Assembly: GCA_029449235.1 (NCBI GenBank)
Contig: JANATG010000004.1
Span: 992,001 to 1,056,000, forward strand
Direction of reading: 5' to 3'
DNA from: Linnemannia schmuckeri
Lineage: Eukaryota; Mortierellomycota; Mortierellomycetes; Mortierellales; Mortierellaceae
DNA length: 64,000 nucleotides
The position numbers were made by a program, and so were the translations under genes. Under the pieces are notes generated by a model that saw nothing but the letters and a program-made list of their open reading frames with translations, was not told the DNA's origin and did no database searches. The stretch's first letter is position 1; every line of letters starts with the position of its first letter. This document shows, piece by piece, positions 24,929 to 36,019 of the stretch.

Positions 24929-25326
24929 CGTAAGAGAGAGAAAACGAGAGAGAGACATACAGTGATGGTGTGCACACCAGGGGACCACTTGGCTCGACTA
25001 TTTGGACTACGATGGGCGAAAGGCGGTCCCATCAACGCCTGGCTCCCATCATCAGCCCCCGTACCAGCAACACCTGCATCCTCCACAAACATAGGAGTGG
25101 AGAGGGGGTAGAGTTGCTGGTGATGGTTACCGCCTTGACCTTGGCCACCCTGGAAAGGGTAGAAAGGACTGTTTTGGGTGGCGAAGGGGGCAATGAGGCC
25201 CTTAGACTTGTTGCGTTTATGAGAGAAGGATTTTTGAGGGGTTGAGGGGGGTGGTGGAGGTAGTGTAGATTGATTCAAGTCCTGAGGCTGCTGCTGCTGC
25301 CGAACAGGAGTAGGTGATCGCAGCAT
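21867..25326 (-). pseudogene. Decayed long coiled-coil protein gene
   Basis: Reading the minus strand gives heptad-rich coiled coil in all three frames in turn, interrupted by stops at 23672-23670 (TAG), 23369-23367 (TAA), 23100-23098 (TAG), 22903-22901 (TAG), 22549-22547 (TAG), 22231-22229 (TAA) and 22117-22115 (TAG). Frame changes occur near 23150, 22900, 22820, 22690 and 22050. Sample blocks are RNLEAEIEQLKNELAAQESK, SLEIQIEDLSTSLRLKKEEL and EYEKEVNMVLVRTLEERDRE. The original end (VLEEGRN then TAA 21869-21867) still has an AATAAA just after it. The 5' end keeps an open first exon from ATG 25326 (Pro/Gln-rich, KSFSHKRNKSKGL) to a GTATGT donor near 24963. An intact-looking exon at about 24440-24201 ends at a GTACAA donor. 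I cannot name the parent family; the rod form suggests a cytoskeletal or golgin-like protein. Sequencing error is unlikely because the flanking genes are clean. Confidence 0.75.
24900..24928. repeat. Poly(A)/poly(T) run of 29 bases
   Basis: Homopolymer that reads as T on the pseudogene strand, inside its presumed first intron. Confidence 0.8.
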
Positions 25327-26501
25327 GGTTTCTACTACAAACGAAGTTGAGTGTCAAAACCAGATGTTATGTGGAAAAGGGGCGTTATAGCTGGGCGAGC
25401 GGGCTAGAGAACAAGTGAGGATTGAGAAAAGTAAGAGCTAAGATAGGGGAGACGGTGTTTGATGATTGAAAGAAGAGGGAAGGAAGTAGGAGGAACGGTG
25501 ACGACGAACAATAAGGTGAAAGACAAAGAAGAAGAGAGAAATGAAAGTTGCGAAAAGTCAAAATGCAACTAGATGATTCGTGTCCGTTGGTGACTGAAGA
25601 TTACAAGATAAAGGCATTTGGGAAGGTTGACTAGTAGGTATCGACCTACTTGCTTGCTCGCCTGCAGATGGAACAGAAAAAATAGAATATGCTAAATTGC
25701 ATCTGGGTGGGGATGAAATATGGGATCTGAATAGCTAACAGACATCCACATACATGAACAAAGGCAGTGGCCAATGCTGGTGTGTTATGGATACGTAATT
25801 TGAACACTGGCAGCGATAAATCACCTATGCGTGTATGATAATTACTCACTCACTCATCTCTTTCCATCAATGAAAAACGGTGAGTCTCAGAGGAGGGGCA
25901 AAACGCGATTTCATCAGTGATCAGGACGCGTCTCCTTTTGTCCACGTGATGGATACAAGTAAAAAAAGAACCGATCCGGTTGAAGGGGAACAAAAGAAAA
26001 AAGGAGCAAACTGAATATTGGAAGTATGTCCAGACAGGAATATAAAAGAGTAAACACACCGTAGATTCATATGTACAAAGAGAGAGAGGGCATACACAGG
26101 AAGATCAAGCAAGGGTTGGAACATTGCTGACCAAGTGGACGATAGAAGCGCAGTCTCAATTCGATGGCGGGGGACTAAAAGTCTTCCCGCATTCTTCTAC
26201 ATCTAGGAAAGTGCGATTTCTTTCACGGAAGAAAGGCTGATCGAGAGGCGAAGATGGGATCAGTCGTCCTGGGGGCAGATTGGAATTGTTCAATGGTTAG
26301 TTCGAAGTTAGGAACAAAAATGAGAACTTTCATTCATCCTTTTCTTATTTTTCCTTCATTTGTCTACTGACAAAAGTTTCTATTGGATCACCCTTTTCTC
26401 TTTCTCTTTCTACATTTTTCGCACACTTCCTTTGTTCCTTCTTTAATTCCACGACACCTTTCTCCCAAACAACACCTTCAATCGTTCTTTGATATACATC
26501 A
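25327..26501. other. Intergenic region, no gene seen
   Basis: About 1.2 kb between the divergent pseudogene and the second aspartic protease. Short frames only. The last 170 bases are CT-rich leader. Confidence 0.55.
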
Positions 26502-27936
26502 ATGAAGATCATTACACTCACGTCAATTACTCTGGCCGCAGTAGTCGCGATCTTCGCAAAAGCAGAAGCCACCACACTATCAGATGGTCTTTTCAGGTAC
26601 TCACCATAACTTAGCACACCTTGTTGAGTCCTTATTGATATGTGTCGCTTGCAAGGTAACTTACTAGCTGTATTCGCACTCTCAACCAAACTAGAGTCCC
26701 AATTATCAAAAGTGAAGCTCCTCAACGTGCGCGCGATTCAAGACAACTGTGGTACTACACTCTCCGCAAGTACGGACTCTCTCGAACCAAGAGCGAGCTC
26801 GAGTCTCAGGCAGTCTCTGCACTACCATTAGTCGACGTTGGCTACGATAAAGAGGCAAGTAAAGATTATTAGTCTTATAGTTGGAATGGCGTTAGTGAAA
26901 AGACCTGAACTCAAAGGTTATGTATATTTTGCTAACCAGGCTATCTCGTCAATGCTCGCCCTGATAGTACTATGGACTGGTCGATATCGGTACTCCTCCT
27001 CAAACAGTCAAGCTGCAGTTTGACACAGGTTCCTCGCGGTTCGTCGTTTCTACGACAGAATGCTCGGTCTGCTCAGGAACTTCGCCCTTCAATGGCGCAC
27101 TCTCCAGCACCTTTCGTGCAGGGGTTCAACCCTGGAAGATCCACTACGGCGATGGATCATTTGCTGAGGGCGTTATTGCAGAGGATAAGGTCACTCTTGG
27201 CAGTATCAGTGTCCAGAATCAAAAGCTGAACCTGGTGCTGACCGAGAGTGCCAACTTTGACGACACTGTGGACGGTGTGCTGGGTCTCTCCTTTGGCGCC
27301 ATCTCGGGAAGCACGACGGTGTTTGAGAGTATGCTTGAGCAGAAATTAGTCGACAAGGGCGTCTTTTCATTCTTCTTTGGCAAGCGGGGCATTAACGGCG
27401 GAGGCGAGGTGATCTTTGGCGGAGTGGACATGGACCGTATCGAGCCAGGGAATGAGATTACATACACGCGAGTGACAGAAGCGACCCACTGGAACATTGA
27501 CGTGCAGGACTTTATCATGAACGATGGGTCGTTTGCAAAGGATAAGGATACGACGACCATTCGATCAATCGTAGACACAGGGACGACGCTGCTGGTTGGA
27601 CCTGAGGACTGGGTGCGCTGGTATCACAGCCGGATCCCCAGGGCACGCAAGATCCGAAAGACGTGGGTGGTCCCTTGCAAGGGTCAGAGCAAGCTGTCGG
27701 TGGTGATTGAGGGCAAGACCTTTACGGTGCCATATGAGGACTTGACGAGGGAGTATATTGGGCTTGGATTGTGTTTCTCTGCAGTGCAAACCAGCTCGGC
27801 GGACTTCTTGATCATGGGGGATGTGTTTTTGAAGAACAACTATGTGGTGTTTGACCAGGCGGAGAGGCGTGTAGGTTTTGCACCATTGAAGACCGAGATC
27901 AAGAAGGTGACGACCGCCGCCGATACTGAGGACTAG
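26502..27936 (+). CDS. Secreted A1 (pepsin-like) aspartic protease, compact form
   Basis: Three exons, 26502-26596, 26695-26854 and 26968-27936, encode 407 residues. Residues 1-23 are a signal peptide. A propeptide with YYTLRKYGLS (LRKYGLS also occurs in the other protease) runs to about residue 85. The mature enzyme starts at YYGLVDIGTPPQ. Catalytic aspartates are D104 in FDTGSS and D288 in VDTGTT. The flap HYGDGS and the C-terminal hydrophobic strand FLIMGDVFLKNNYVVFDQ are present. Intron 2 has a GC donor (GCAAGT) rather than GT; the exon ends match the paralogue at 8132-9957 exactly (DKE/YYG versus DRE/YYG). It lacks the Lys-rich insert and acidic tail of the paralogue, so it is close to normal pepsin size. 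Likely an acid protease of the secretory path, vacuole or outside. It is transcribed toward the Ssr4 gene in tandem. Confidence 0.9.
26855..26967 (+). other. Non-canonical GC-AG intron in the aspartic protease gene
   Basis: The donor is GCAAGT and the acceptor GATAG. Only this join restores the frame across the conserved site DKE/YYGLVDIGTPPQ. No GT donor near it does. Confidence 0.8.
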
Positions 27937-28011
27937 AATGCGGCATCTGGTCGTGTCTAGGAGGAGCTTTAGCCTTCATAACCCTCAAACCTTTGAACTT
28001 TGAAGCAACAC

Positions 28012-28017
28012 AATAAA
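28012..28017 (+). terminator. Poly(A) signal of the second aspartic protease gene
   Basis: AATAAA 76 bases after the TAG at 27934-27936. Confidence 0.5.
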
Positions 28018-28238
28018 TCATATTTTGCACGCGTTTTAGAAAGAGTCCAATTTCCTGTGGCTTGGCCTCATCTCTTTCCTTTCTCTCGCGCGCCTTCTCC
28101 TCACTTTCAAGGAGTGTGTTATTTCTTATCTGTCCTGCTCCTCACCATCCGCGCTTTCTTCTTTTTCTTTCTTAACTTCGCTCTTCTCGCCCTTGAACAA
28201 TCACCACTCGTTGACAACAAGGCAACCTCAGCACAAAT

Positions 28239-31200
28239 ATGTCGAACCGGATCCCGCCAGAGCTCGCAGGAGAGCTCTACTGCAGAGCAAACATAGACCC
28301 CATGATCTACACCGTCATGAACCCCCAGATCGCAACAGAACTCCTCGACAGGGCCTGGCACATGCTCAGCCAGGGCCAGATCTCCTTCTCCTTTAACTAC
28401 ATCGACAAGCCTAAAGGTACTTTCCACATGCACACACAACTGAGGAGAAGCAATCTTTTCCTTTTTGGGGTGCACGAGTGTACTTGCATTAACTTACTCA
28501 GTAACTAACGACTGTTCCATCTACTGTTTGAATTGTCATCGTGTAGAGGGCAGTGGATTCTTCTTGAAGGTGCAGCCCGACGAAGGAGTCATGGCACCTC
28601 ACGATGGGTAAGTGAAAAAAAAAGAAGTTGCTGTACTGATCTTTATTGTTGTTTGTTTGATTTCAAGTCAAACACTACGAAAAAAAAAACTGATGCTTTT
28701 TTGCTGTTCATCTCCTTTCAACTACTAGCTTCCAGTACATGGATGACGAGGTCGTATATGGATACCCTGGCGACCCTGTAAGAGAACAAACTTGAGCCGC
28801 TGAAGCGCGTTGAGCATAATGGCGACACGCATCGATAACGACGAACGTGGAATAACCAGGAGGAATACGCGGAGAGTTCTAACGACATATATGTCTGTTG
28901 TCGCGTTACTTTTCTATGTTTTTGTCTGAATAGAGACTTAGTATCACGGAACGGTCGCAAGGATTCGCGACAGGAGACCAATACACTCACATTGTTCGAC
29001 GAAGATACACGCTGACCCAGCCCGGACGGGATACCTTGGCCTTTCTGCACTACGCCAAGGCAGAGGTTAACCGTGAGTTCTTGCTTTATTGTTTTATCGC
29101 ATCGGGACCAGTTTCAAACCGGTTGATGATCATAATCGCTCGGCTTTTCTTGTCCTAAAAAACTTTGTATTAATTCTTTTTTTATATATCGCGTACCCTT
29201 TAGGCTCCGTAGTCGTTGATGCACGCAGAGCAAGGACACCTGCCCGTCAATACCCATTGAAGCCTATCCCCGGCATCCCAGGACCCGTTCCAGTTCCTCA
29301 ACAACCACCTCAACAGGGATACCCACAAGGATACAGACCTCAACAAGCGCCACCCAAGATGGCCGGCCCGTATGCCGGCTCACCAATCAACGGATCCCCC
29401 GCTTCACCCCAGCAGGCTCCCGGAAACTATGGTCGTTTCGCAGCTGTTCCTGCGCCCGTTCCTGGACCTCCTGGAGGACAGGCTGGACCCCAGAGGTTGG
29501 CATCTGTGAACTCGGGAGCATACGGAAACCAGAGACATGAGAAAAAGTCCAGCCACAAAAAGCATCAGCAACAACAACAGCAACACCAGCAACCTCAGCT
29601 GACTCCCCAGCAGCATGCTCAGGTGTTGGCTCAGCAACAAGCTCAGGCCCAGGAAGATGCAGAGGAGCCATCAGGCGACGAATTAGACTTTTTGACAGCC
29701 AAGGATGTGGCTGTTGCTCGCTACAAAAGGAACCACGACTACATTGCCGAGGTCTTTTCTCCTTATCCTACCTGTAAGTGTTCATCCTTGTTTTGGATTA
29801 TGTTAGAGTTTGCGTACTTGATATTGAGAATTCACGGAATGCGTTTCTATTGAATGGCTTATCAACATTGCTTTGGGTTGGTGTGCTGTTACTAGCAAGG
29901 ATCATTCCTCCTCGGCCCGAATTCCAGCAGTCGATTACCTTTTTGAAGTCCTTGAGCGAAAAGCATAACGATGATTTGGATGCCGCCAAGGCTGAGCATA
30001 CCGAAAAGATTAAGAAGTTCAAGGCTGAGGCGACCGTACTTTATAAAGGATTGGAGGAGTTGAAACAGGCTACCACTGTTCAGGTGCGTGTTGGTCGTAT
30101 TTTCTGTAGCCAAGGCATTTGTGGATGCCTATTCGCAGAATTTTTACTTTCTACTAACGTTTTTCTTTCCTCGACGGATATACTATTATAGGAGGTGTTT
30201 GCTGCTAATGAGAGAGTCGAGGCATTCAAAGGAATGGCAGTCCAGCCTTACTCTGCTCTCCGCCAGGTGGACCTTCCCAAGGACGAACTCTCTCGCACAC
30301 CGGAGCTGAAGCCTGCTCGTCTTCCCAAGGAGGTTATGGAGGCTGCTCAAATCAATGCTGAGGGCGTGAACGGAGGAGTACCTGCTGCACCAGTAGCGCC
30401 CATTGCAGCCACAGAAGCTATGGAGTTGGATAGGTCGGCAATCGCTGCCGCACCAGAGAATATTGCCTGGGCTGGACAACAGGATACAGTCATGGCAAGC
30501 GCCACCGAATCAACACCTGCGCCAGTACTGGCGCCTACACTAGCGGCGGCTCCAGTAATGGCATCTGCACCGCTCCCTGTAGATGCACCTCTCCCTGTTG
30601 CGGCACCAGTCCTAGTGGAAGCACCAAAACCCATAATTGCATATGCACCGGCACCAACACCTTCACCCGCACCAACTTTAGTAGCTGAGGTGGTTACAGC
30701 GCCTATTGTGGAGCCTGCACAAGTTGCCCCCGCTTCTGTTGATGTTGTCATGGAGGAGGCACATCCTGCACCTATTGAGCACGCACCCGTTGAGGTTGCG
30801 CCTGTTGAACCTACACCCCCAGTGATCGAGTCAACTCCAGTTGCCCCTGTCGAATTTACACCTACTTTTGTTGCTCCAGTCGAAACGCCTGCCGAAACGC
30901 CTGCCGAAATGCCCGTGGAAACCCCAAACGAAACTCCAGTAGCTGCTTTTGCTGAAGCTCCAGTTGCTGCACCTGTCGGGACCTCCGCTGAGGCGGTCCT
31001 TCAGACTCCCATTGATACGCCCATGGAGACGCCTATCGAGACGCCTATTGAGACACCTGCCGAGACGCCTGCCGAGACGCCTGCCGAGACGCCCATTGTG
31101 GCTCCCACGGAGGTTCCTGTGGAGGTTCTTGTTGAGACTGTCAAACCTATTGCTACGCCTGCTGCCGTTATCAATTCAGAATCGACCACCCCGGCTGCAT

Positions 31201-31760
31201 CCACCACCCAGTCACACGCGGATACTGCCATGGCGGTGAATGTTATTGGCAACCAGCCCATTTTTGGAGAGACGTTTGTGCAGCAGTCCTTCACCAGCAC
31301 TGTGGGTGAGGGTGATCATACGACGACGACAACTTCGACCAGTTACTCGACATCGACGACTGATGTGTATGGAACTACAGTGACAGATTCGACAGAGAGC
31401 GGAGGAACTACTGTTTCATATGCGGATGGACACCAGGAGCAGTTTCCACAAGCTCCTATCCACCAGCACCATGTCGATCACTCGCACTCGTACATGCAAG
31501 CTCCCGCAGCACATATTGAAGCTGGTCCTGAACACGGTGGTGCGTCCACTGTAACCATTACCGAATTGGAGCCCGCCTTAGCTACCCCTTTGGTTGTGGA
31601 GGAGGCATCTCCTGCAATAGCGGCACCAGAGCCTGTGGCAGAGCCAACAATGGCGGCAACAGAAGCAGCAGCAGTGGTTGCAGAGGTGTCGACGCCAGGA
31701 GACCAACAAGCGACACCAACAGTGCAACAAGTGCCGCCACAGGAGCAAGCTGCTCCATAA
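28239..31760 (+). CDS. ssr4: SWI/SNF and RSC chromatin-remodelling subunit Ssr4
   Basis: Seven exons, 28239-28416, 28547-28607, 28729-28777, 28934-29072, 29204-29773, 29896-30083 and 30192-31760, join in frame to 917 residues. The first 145 residues match the fungal Ssr4 N-terminal domain (IPPELAGELYCRANIDP, FNYIDKP, DEVVYGYPGDP, IVRRRYTLTQPGRD). A second conserved block near residues 299-335 reads DELDFLTAKDVAVARYKRNH, then EVFSPYPTSRIIPP, the Ssr4 signature before a short coiled coil (about 335-395). Ssr4 is a fungus-specific core subunit of the SWI/SNF and RSC remodelers in fission yeast. The C-terminal half (about 420-917) is low-complexity Pro/Ala/Glu/Thr sequence, including a run of ETPAETPIETP-like repeats at about 625-700. 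Pro/Gln-rich linkers lie between the two conserved blocks. The start is the first ATG of the domain. Confidence 0.83.
30880..31100 (+). repeat. Degenerate ETP-coding tandem repeat inside ssr4
   Basis: Imperfect 12-15 base units encode ETPAETP/IETP/METP, and the longest near-identical stretch is at about 31018-31095. Likely a slippage-prone low-complexity tail. Confidence 0.6.
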
Positions 31761-31968
31761 GCTAAAGACGAAGAATGTATATCAAAAAAGACACAGTAAA
31801 CACAATAATTTTATCTACCATGAGGTCGACATCTTTCACTTTACTTCTATGGACTTCCTTTGAGTTCAAGTCTCGCTGTCCCTTTCTTATATCTGTCAGT
31901 CGCGACTTTCTCAAAACTGATCAACTTTTCCTCCCTCACTCTTCTCCCACACACTCACATCCATCATC

Positions 31969-34631
31969 ATGTAAGTGGACAACATCCTGCCATGCCCCAA
32001 CTGGCGACACACAATAACCCGCCAAGATAGGACTACCACAGCACTGTATCAATGCAAACGGCTGCTCTTTAGGGCACACACACTACTCGACTCGAAGGAC
32101 GAAGCAACGAAACAGCTGGAACGACACGGTTATTTTTTGCTAACTTTTTTGTCAGGGATCGGCTCTCCTTCTCGCCTGAAGGCGCATTCAGTTTCAGCGT
32201 ACCTTACGACCAAAACGACACGACTTCAGACACACAAACGACACATCTAAAACGACATCATTCCTGTCTCAACCACGCCATGCTCGACCCGATACCATAC
32301 TCCTTCGCCACCACATCCTTCTCCCTCCTTATGTGTGCTCGTACACACTCTCCCACAGACACAGCACAACCGTAACTCATGCACAACTACCATTCGCATT
32401 CTAGGTCTGGAGGATCCGCTGTCTCTCTCATCAACCCCAACTCGGAGGTTGCTCGCCGTGGCCAGGCCTTGCAGTTGAACATCAATGGCGCCGTTGGCTT
32501 GATGGAGGTTGTTCGTTCCAACCTCGGTCCTAAGGGAACTATTAAGATGTTGGTTAGCGGTGCTGGCGATATCAAGTTAACCAAGGACGGCAAGGTTCTT
32601 TTGAGCGAGATGGTAAGGCGTTTATTTCGAGGGGTGAACCAATAACCTTGGGGGAGGGCGAGGGGCGAATCTTTCATCTCTGCGTTTTTTGCTATGTACA
32701 TAATACGCATCTCTATGCGTTGTTGACTCGGTCGTTTGTTGACTCGTCAATTCCTCCATACTCTTCGTCCTCCTCCTCCTTTCAACCTAATAGCAAATCC
32801 AAAACCCCACTGCCGCCATGATCGCCCGCGCAGCAACGGCTCAGGATGAGATTACTGGAGACGGTACCACATCGATCGTCATGCTCGTCGGAGAGTTCAT
32901 GAAGCAGGCTGAGCGCCACATTGCCGAGGGTCTCCACCCCCGTATCATCACAGAGGGATTCGAGCTCGCCAAGAAGGAGTCTCTCAACGTATGTGTCCCA
33001 TTGACATCTAGAATCACGAAGATCCTTATTTTTTCATTGCACAAAATGCAGAGAGGTATGTTACTAATACTGATCTGTGCTCTCTGTCATTCAATTGATT
33101 TCCGCAATAGTTCTTGGATTCATTCGCTGTGAAGAAGGAGATTGATCGCGAGTTGTTAATGTCGGTCGCCCGCACTTCCCTCCGCACCAAGGTCCACCGT
33201 GCCTTGGCCGATACCTTGACTGAGGCTGTTGTGGATGCCGTTTTGACCATCTACCGCGAGAACGAACCCATTGATTTGCATATGGTTGAGATCATGGCCA
33301 TGCAGCACAGGAGCGAGACTGACACCCGCTTAGTTCGTGGTTTGGTCATGGATCACGGAGCCCGCCACCCTGATATGCCCAAGCGCGTCAAGGATGCCTT
33401 TGTTCTCACCCTCAACGTGTCGCTGGAATACGAGAAGTCTGAGGTCAACTCTGGATTCTTCTACAGCTCTGCTGAGCAGAGAGAGAAGTTGGTCGAGTCT
33501 GAGCGCAAGTTTGTGGACGAAAAGCTGAAGAAGATTGTCGAGTTGAAGAGACAGGTATGCGGAGACTCGAAGAAGGGCTTTGTGATTATCAACCAAAAGG
33601 GTATCGACCCTCTGTCTTTAGATGTCTTGGCCAAGAACGGCATCTTTGCCCTCCGTCGCGCCAAGAGAAGAAACATGGAGCGTATGCAGTTAATTTGCGG
33701 AGGTGTTGCCCAGAATTCTGTCGATGACTTGTCGCCCGATGTCCTTGGATGGGCCGGTTTGATCTACGAGCACACCCTCGGCGAGGAGAAGTTTACTTTT
33801 GTGGAGGACGTCAAGGAGCCCAGCTCTGCCACCATTCTCATCAAGGGTACGTCAGTTTTGTTGTGTTTTATTACTTGATTGTTTTCCTTCTTTGGTTTTG
33901 CTGTTTTTTGTCTCTTAATTTTGTAATGTTGTTGGTGGCATTGGAAACGTGCTGAAATATGGCTGTAAAGAAATTGATTAATACTGACAAACAAACCTGC
34001 TCCTTTCTCCTACGACGGTGATTAACAAATAGGACCTAACCCTCACACTATTCACCAGACAAAGGATGCTATCCGCGATGGTCTCCGCGCTGTCAAGAAC
34101 ACTTTGGAGGATGGCATGGTGGTACCAGGAGCAGGAGCATTCCAGGTTGCGCTTCACTCTCACCTGTTGAAGTTCAAGGATAGCGTCAAGGGCCGTGTCA
34201 AGGCTGGTATCACATCTTTCGCCGAGGGAGTGTTGGTGATTCCTAAGACATTGGCATCAAACGGAGGATTTGACCCTATGGATGTGATTGTGACGATGCA
34301 GGAGGAGTACGAGGAGGGCCATGTTGTCGGTGTTGATCTTCAGAGTGGTGAGACACTGGACCCTGTTGCAGAGGGTATCTGGGACAACTACCGTGTTGTT
34401 CGCAACATGATGCAGAACGCTTCTGTGATTGCCACCAACTTTTTGCTCGTCGACGAGATGATGAGAGGTAACCTATCCTTTTTGTTGTTGTTGTTGATAT
34501 TGAATGCTTTGTTTCTCCGTTGTTGATACGAATTGTTGCTGATGTGCACTTTTGTTTTTTTTCGCTATCCTTCTCTTCTTATCAAAATAGCCGGTCGCTC
34601 CTCATTGAAGGCTGACAACGGTATGGAGTAA
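31969..34631 (+). CDS. CCT6: T-complex protein 1 subunit zeta (CCT6, TRiC chaperonin)
   Basis: Six coding exons, 31969-31970, 32405-32612, 32794-32988, 33111-33846, 34033-34467 and 34591-34631, encode 538 residues, the normal CCT6 length. Family blocks are clear: LGPKGTIKMLVSGAGDIKLT, GDGTTS (ATP site), EGLHPRIITEGFE, VARTSLRTKVH, LVMDHGARHPDMPKRV, NQKGIDPLSL, ALRRAKRRNMER, GEEKFTF, VKNTLEDGMVVPGAGA and LVDEMMRAG near the end. CCT6 is one of eight subunits of the cytosolic TRiC/CCT ring that folds actin, tubulin and WD40 proteins with ATP. The start codon appears split: AT at 31969-31970, then a 434-base intron (GTAAGT to CATTCTAG), then G at 32405, giving MSGGSAVSLINPN. An alternative is an unspliced start at 32379 that adds MHNYHSHSR to the N-terminus. 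Confidence 0.93.
31971..32404 (+). other. Intron splitting the CCT6 initiation codon
   Basis: GTAAGT follows CATCATCAT directly. The acceptor CATTCTAG precedes GTCTGGAGG, so splicing joins AT and G into the ATG of a protein with the normal CCT6 N-terminus. Confidence 0.65.
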
Positions 34632-34736
34632 AACCTTTGAATTCTACTCCCACTTTTTGCATCCCCCTTCCCCCACGAAAGAGAAACGACTACGATACAG
34701 GACGACGCCCTTCTACACACTATTTTTTTTTCTATG

Positions 34737-34742
34737 AATAAA
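34737..34742 (+). terminator. Poly(A) signal of CCT6
   Basis: AATAAA 106 bases after the TAA at 34629-34631. Confidence 0.5.
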
Positions 34743-35075
34743 ATCAGATACAAAAAACCTTGCTGTTTGTGGTTTAACGGTGAACAGAGTTTAGTCTTTG
34801 TGGGTTCGGTCCATGGCTTTTTACGTACACAAAAATGAAGTGACTGTGGACGTAAAATTGTCCAAAGACACTTTGTCCAATTTTTTTTTTTCGCCTCTTT
34901 CAGTCCTTTTTCTCTCTTCTCTCTCCTCTAGTCTCGCTTTGTCTCTTCCTCTCTCTTCCTCTCTCTTCCTTCTCAATTTTCACATTCAGACATCCCACCC
35001 TTTCTTTCTCTCTCTCTCTCTCACTCTCACCCTCACTCACTCAATCATTCACCCTCTTTTCCTCTTTCGCCCTCG

Positions 35076-35130
35076 TTCACACGCACTCTTTCACACGCAC
35101 TCTTTCACACGCACTCTTTCACACGCACTC
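35076..35130. repeat. 14-base tandem repeat, four units
   Basis: Unit TTTCACACGCACTC is repeated four times, the first copy lacking one base, with no spacers. Confidence 0.9.
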
Positions 35131-35974
35131 TCTCGTACTCCTTACTCTCTCTTCCTTCTCTTTCAAGAAAAAGTTGATACCCTCATTCTCATCCTTTTCA
35201 TCCGCACACTCTCCTTTCCACCTTTCCTTCTTTCGTATTGAATGCCCTTTTGTTGATCATTCAATCAGCCTCTCACATAGTTTCATCACCTATATCGACT
35301 TTTTCCTCTTTTCTCCCTTCTTTTCCCTTACTCTTCTGCCACCAGTTAGTTGCTACTCTACTTCCACTCATTATTCATATTGCACAAGGTAACAATCCTA
35401 TCCTTTCATATCTACACTTTCGCACTCGCATTCACCATATTTCTCAGCCGGAGCCTGATCTCCTCACCAGAAATACACACGCCTCCAACCTCACTCTCTC
35501 TTCTTTCGTTGGTCAGCATCTTCCATCACACGTCCTCTTCACTGAAAAGAGGCAATACAAAAAGAAAAAGAAACAAGCTTATTCTCATCCCAACCAGCCA
35601 ACTCCAACTACCCATTTACTCTTCATTGATTTGATATGGCTGATATGTATTTGAGAGAGAGAGGAGTGTGCGCAGGAGCATTCAACTCAATTCATCAAAC
35701 ACACTAAGCAACCGACCGACGAACCAAGGTGCAAATCACGGGATCCCGGGTCACATTCTCGTACCCTTTTGGACCATACACCCCCCTTTCTTTTTAGCAC
35801 TTTGACCCTCTTCACTAAAACCTCGCCCTACTCTCCCTTCTGCCACTGCACTGACTGCATACACAACTCGCCGAGCCCACTGTTCTTCGCTTTTGCACTT
35901 TTATATTCACCCGCCAAAAACATCATTTCCTCCTTCGGCTAATGCCTTCTTCTCTTCCACTTCTCATATCTTCC

Positions 35975-36019
35975 TTCACTTCTTTCACTTCTTTCACTTC
36001 TTTCACTTCTTTCACTTTT
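35975..36019. repeat. 9-base tandem repeat, five units
   Basis: Unit TTCACTTCT is repeated four times perfectly, plus a final TTCACTTTT. Confidence 0.9.

Noticed and set aside
35076..35130. Short repeats that might suggest a repeat array system
   Set aside because: Units are directly joined with no spacers and the genome is eukaryotic, so this is a minisatellite and not a CRISPR array.
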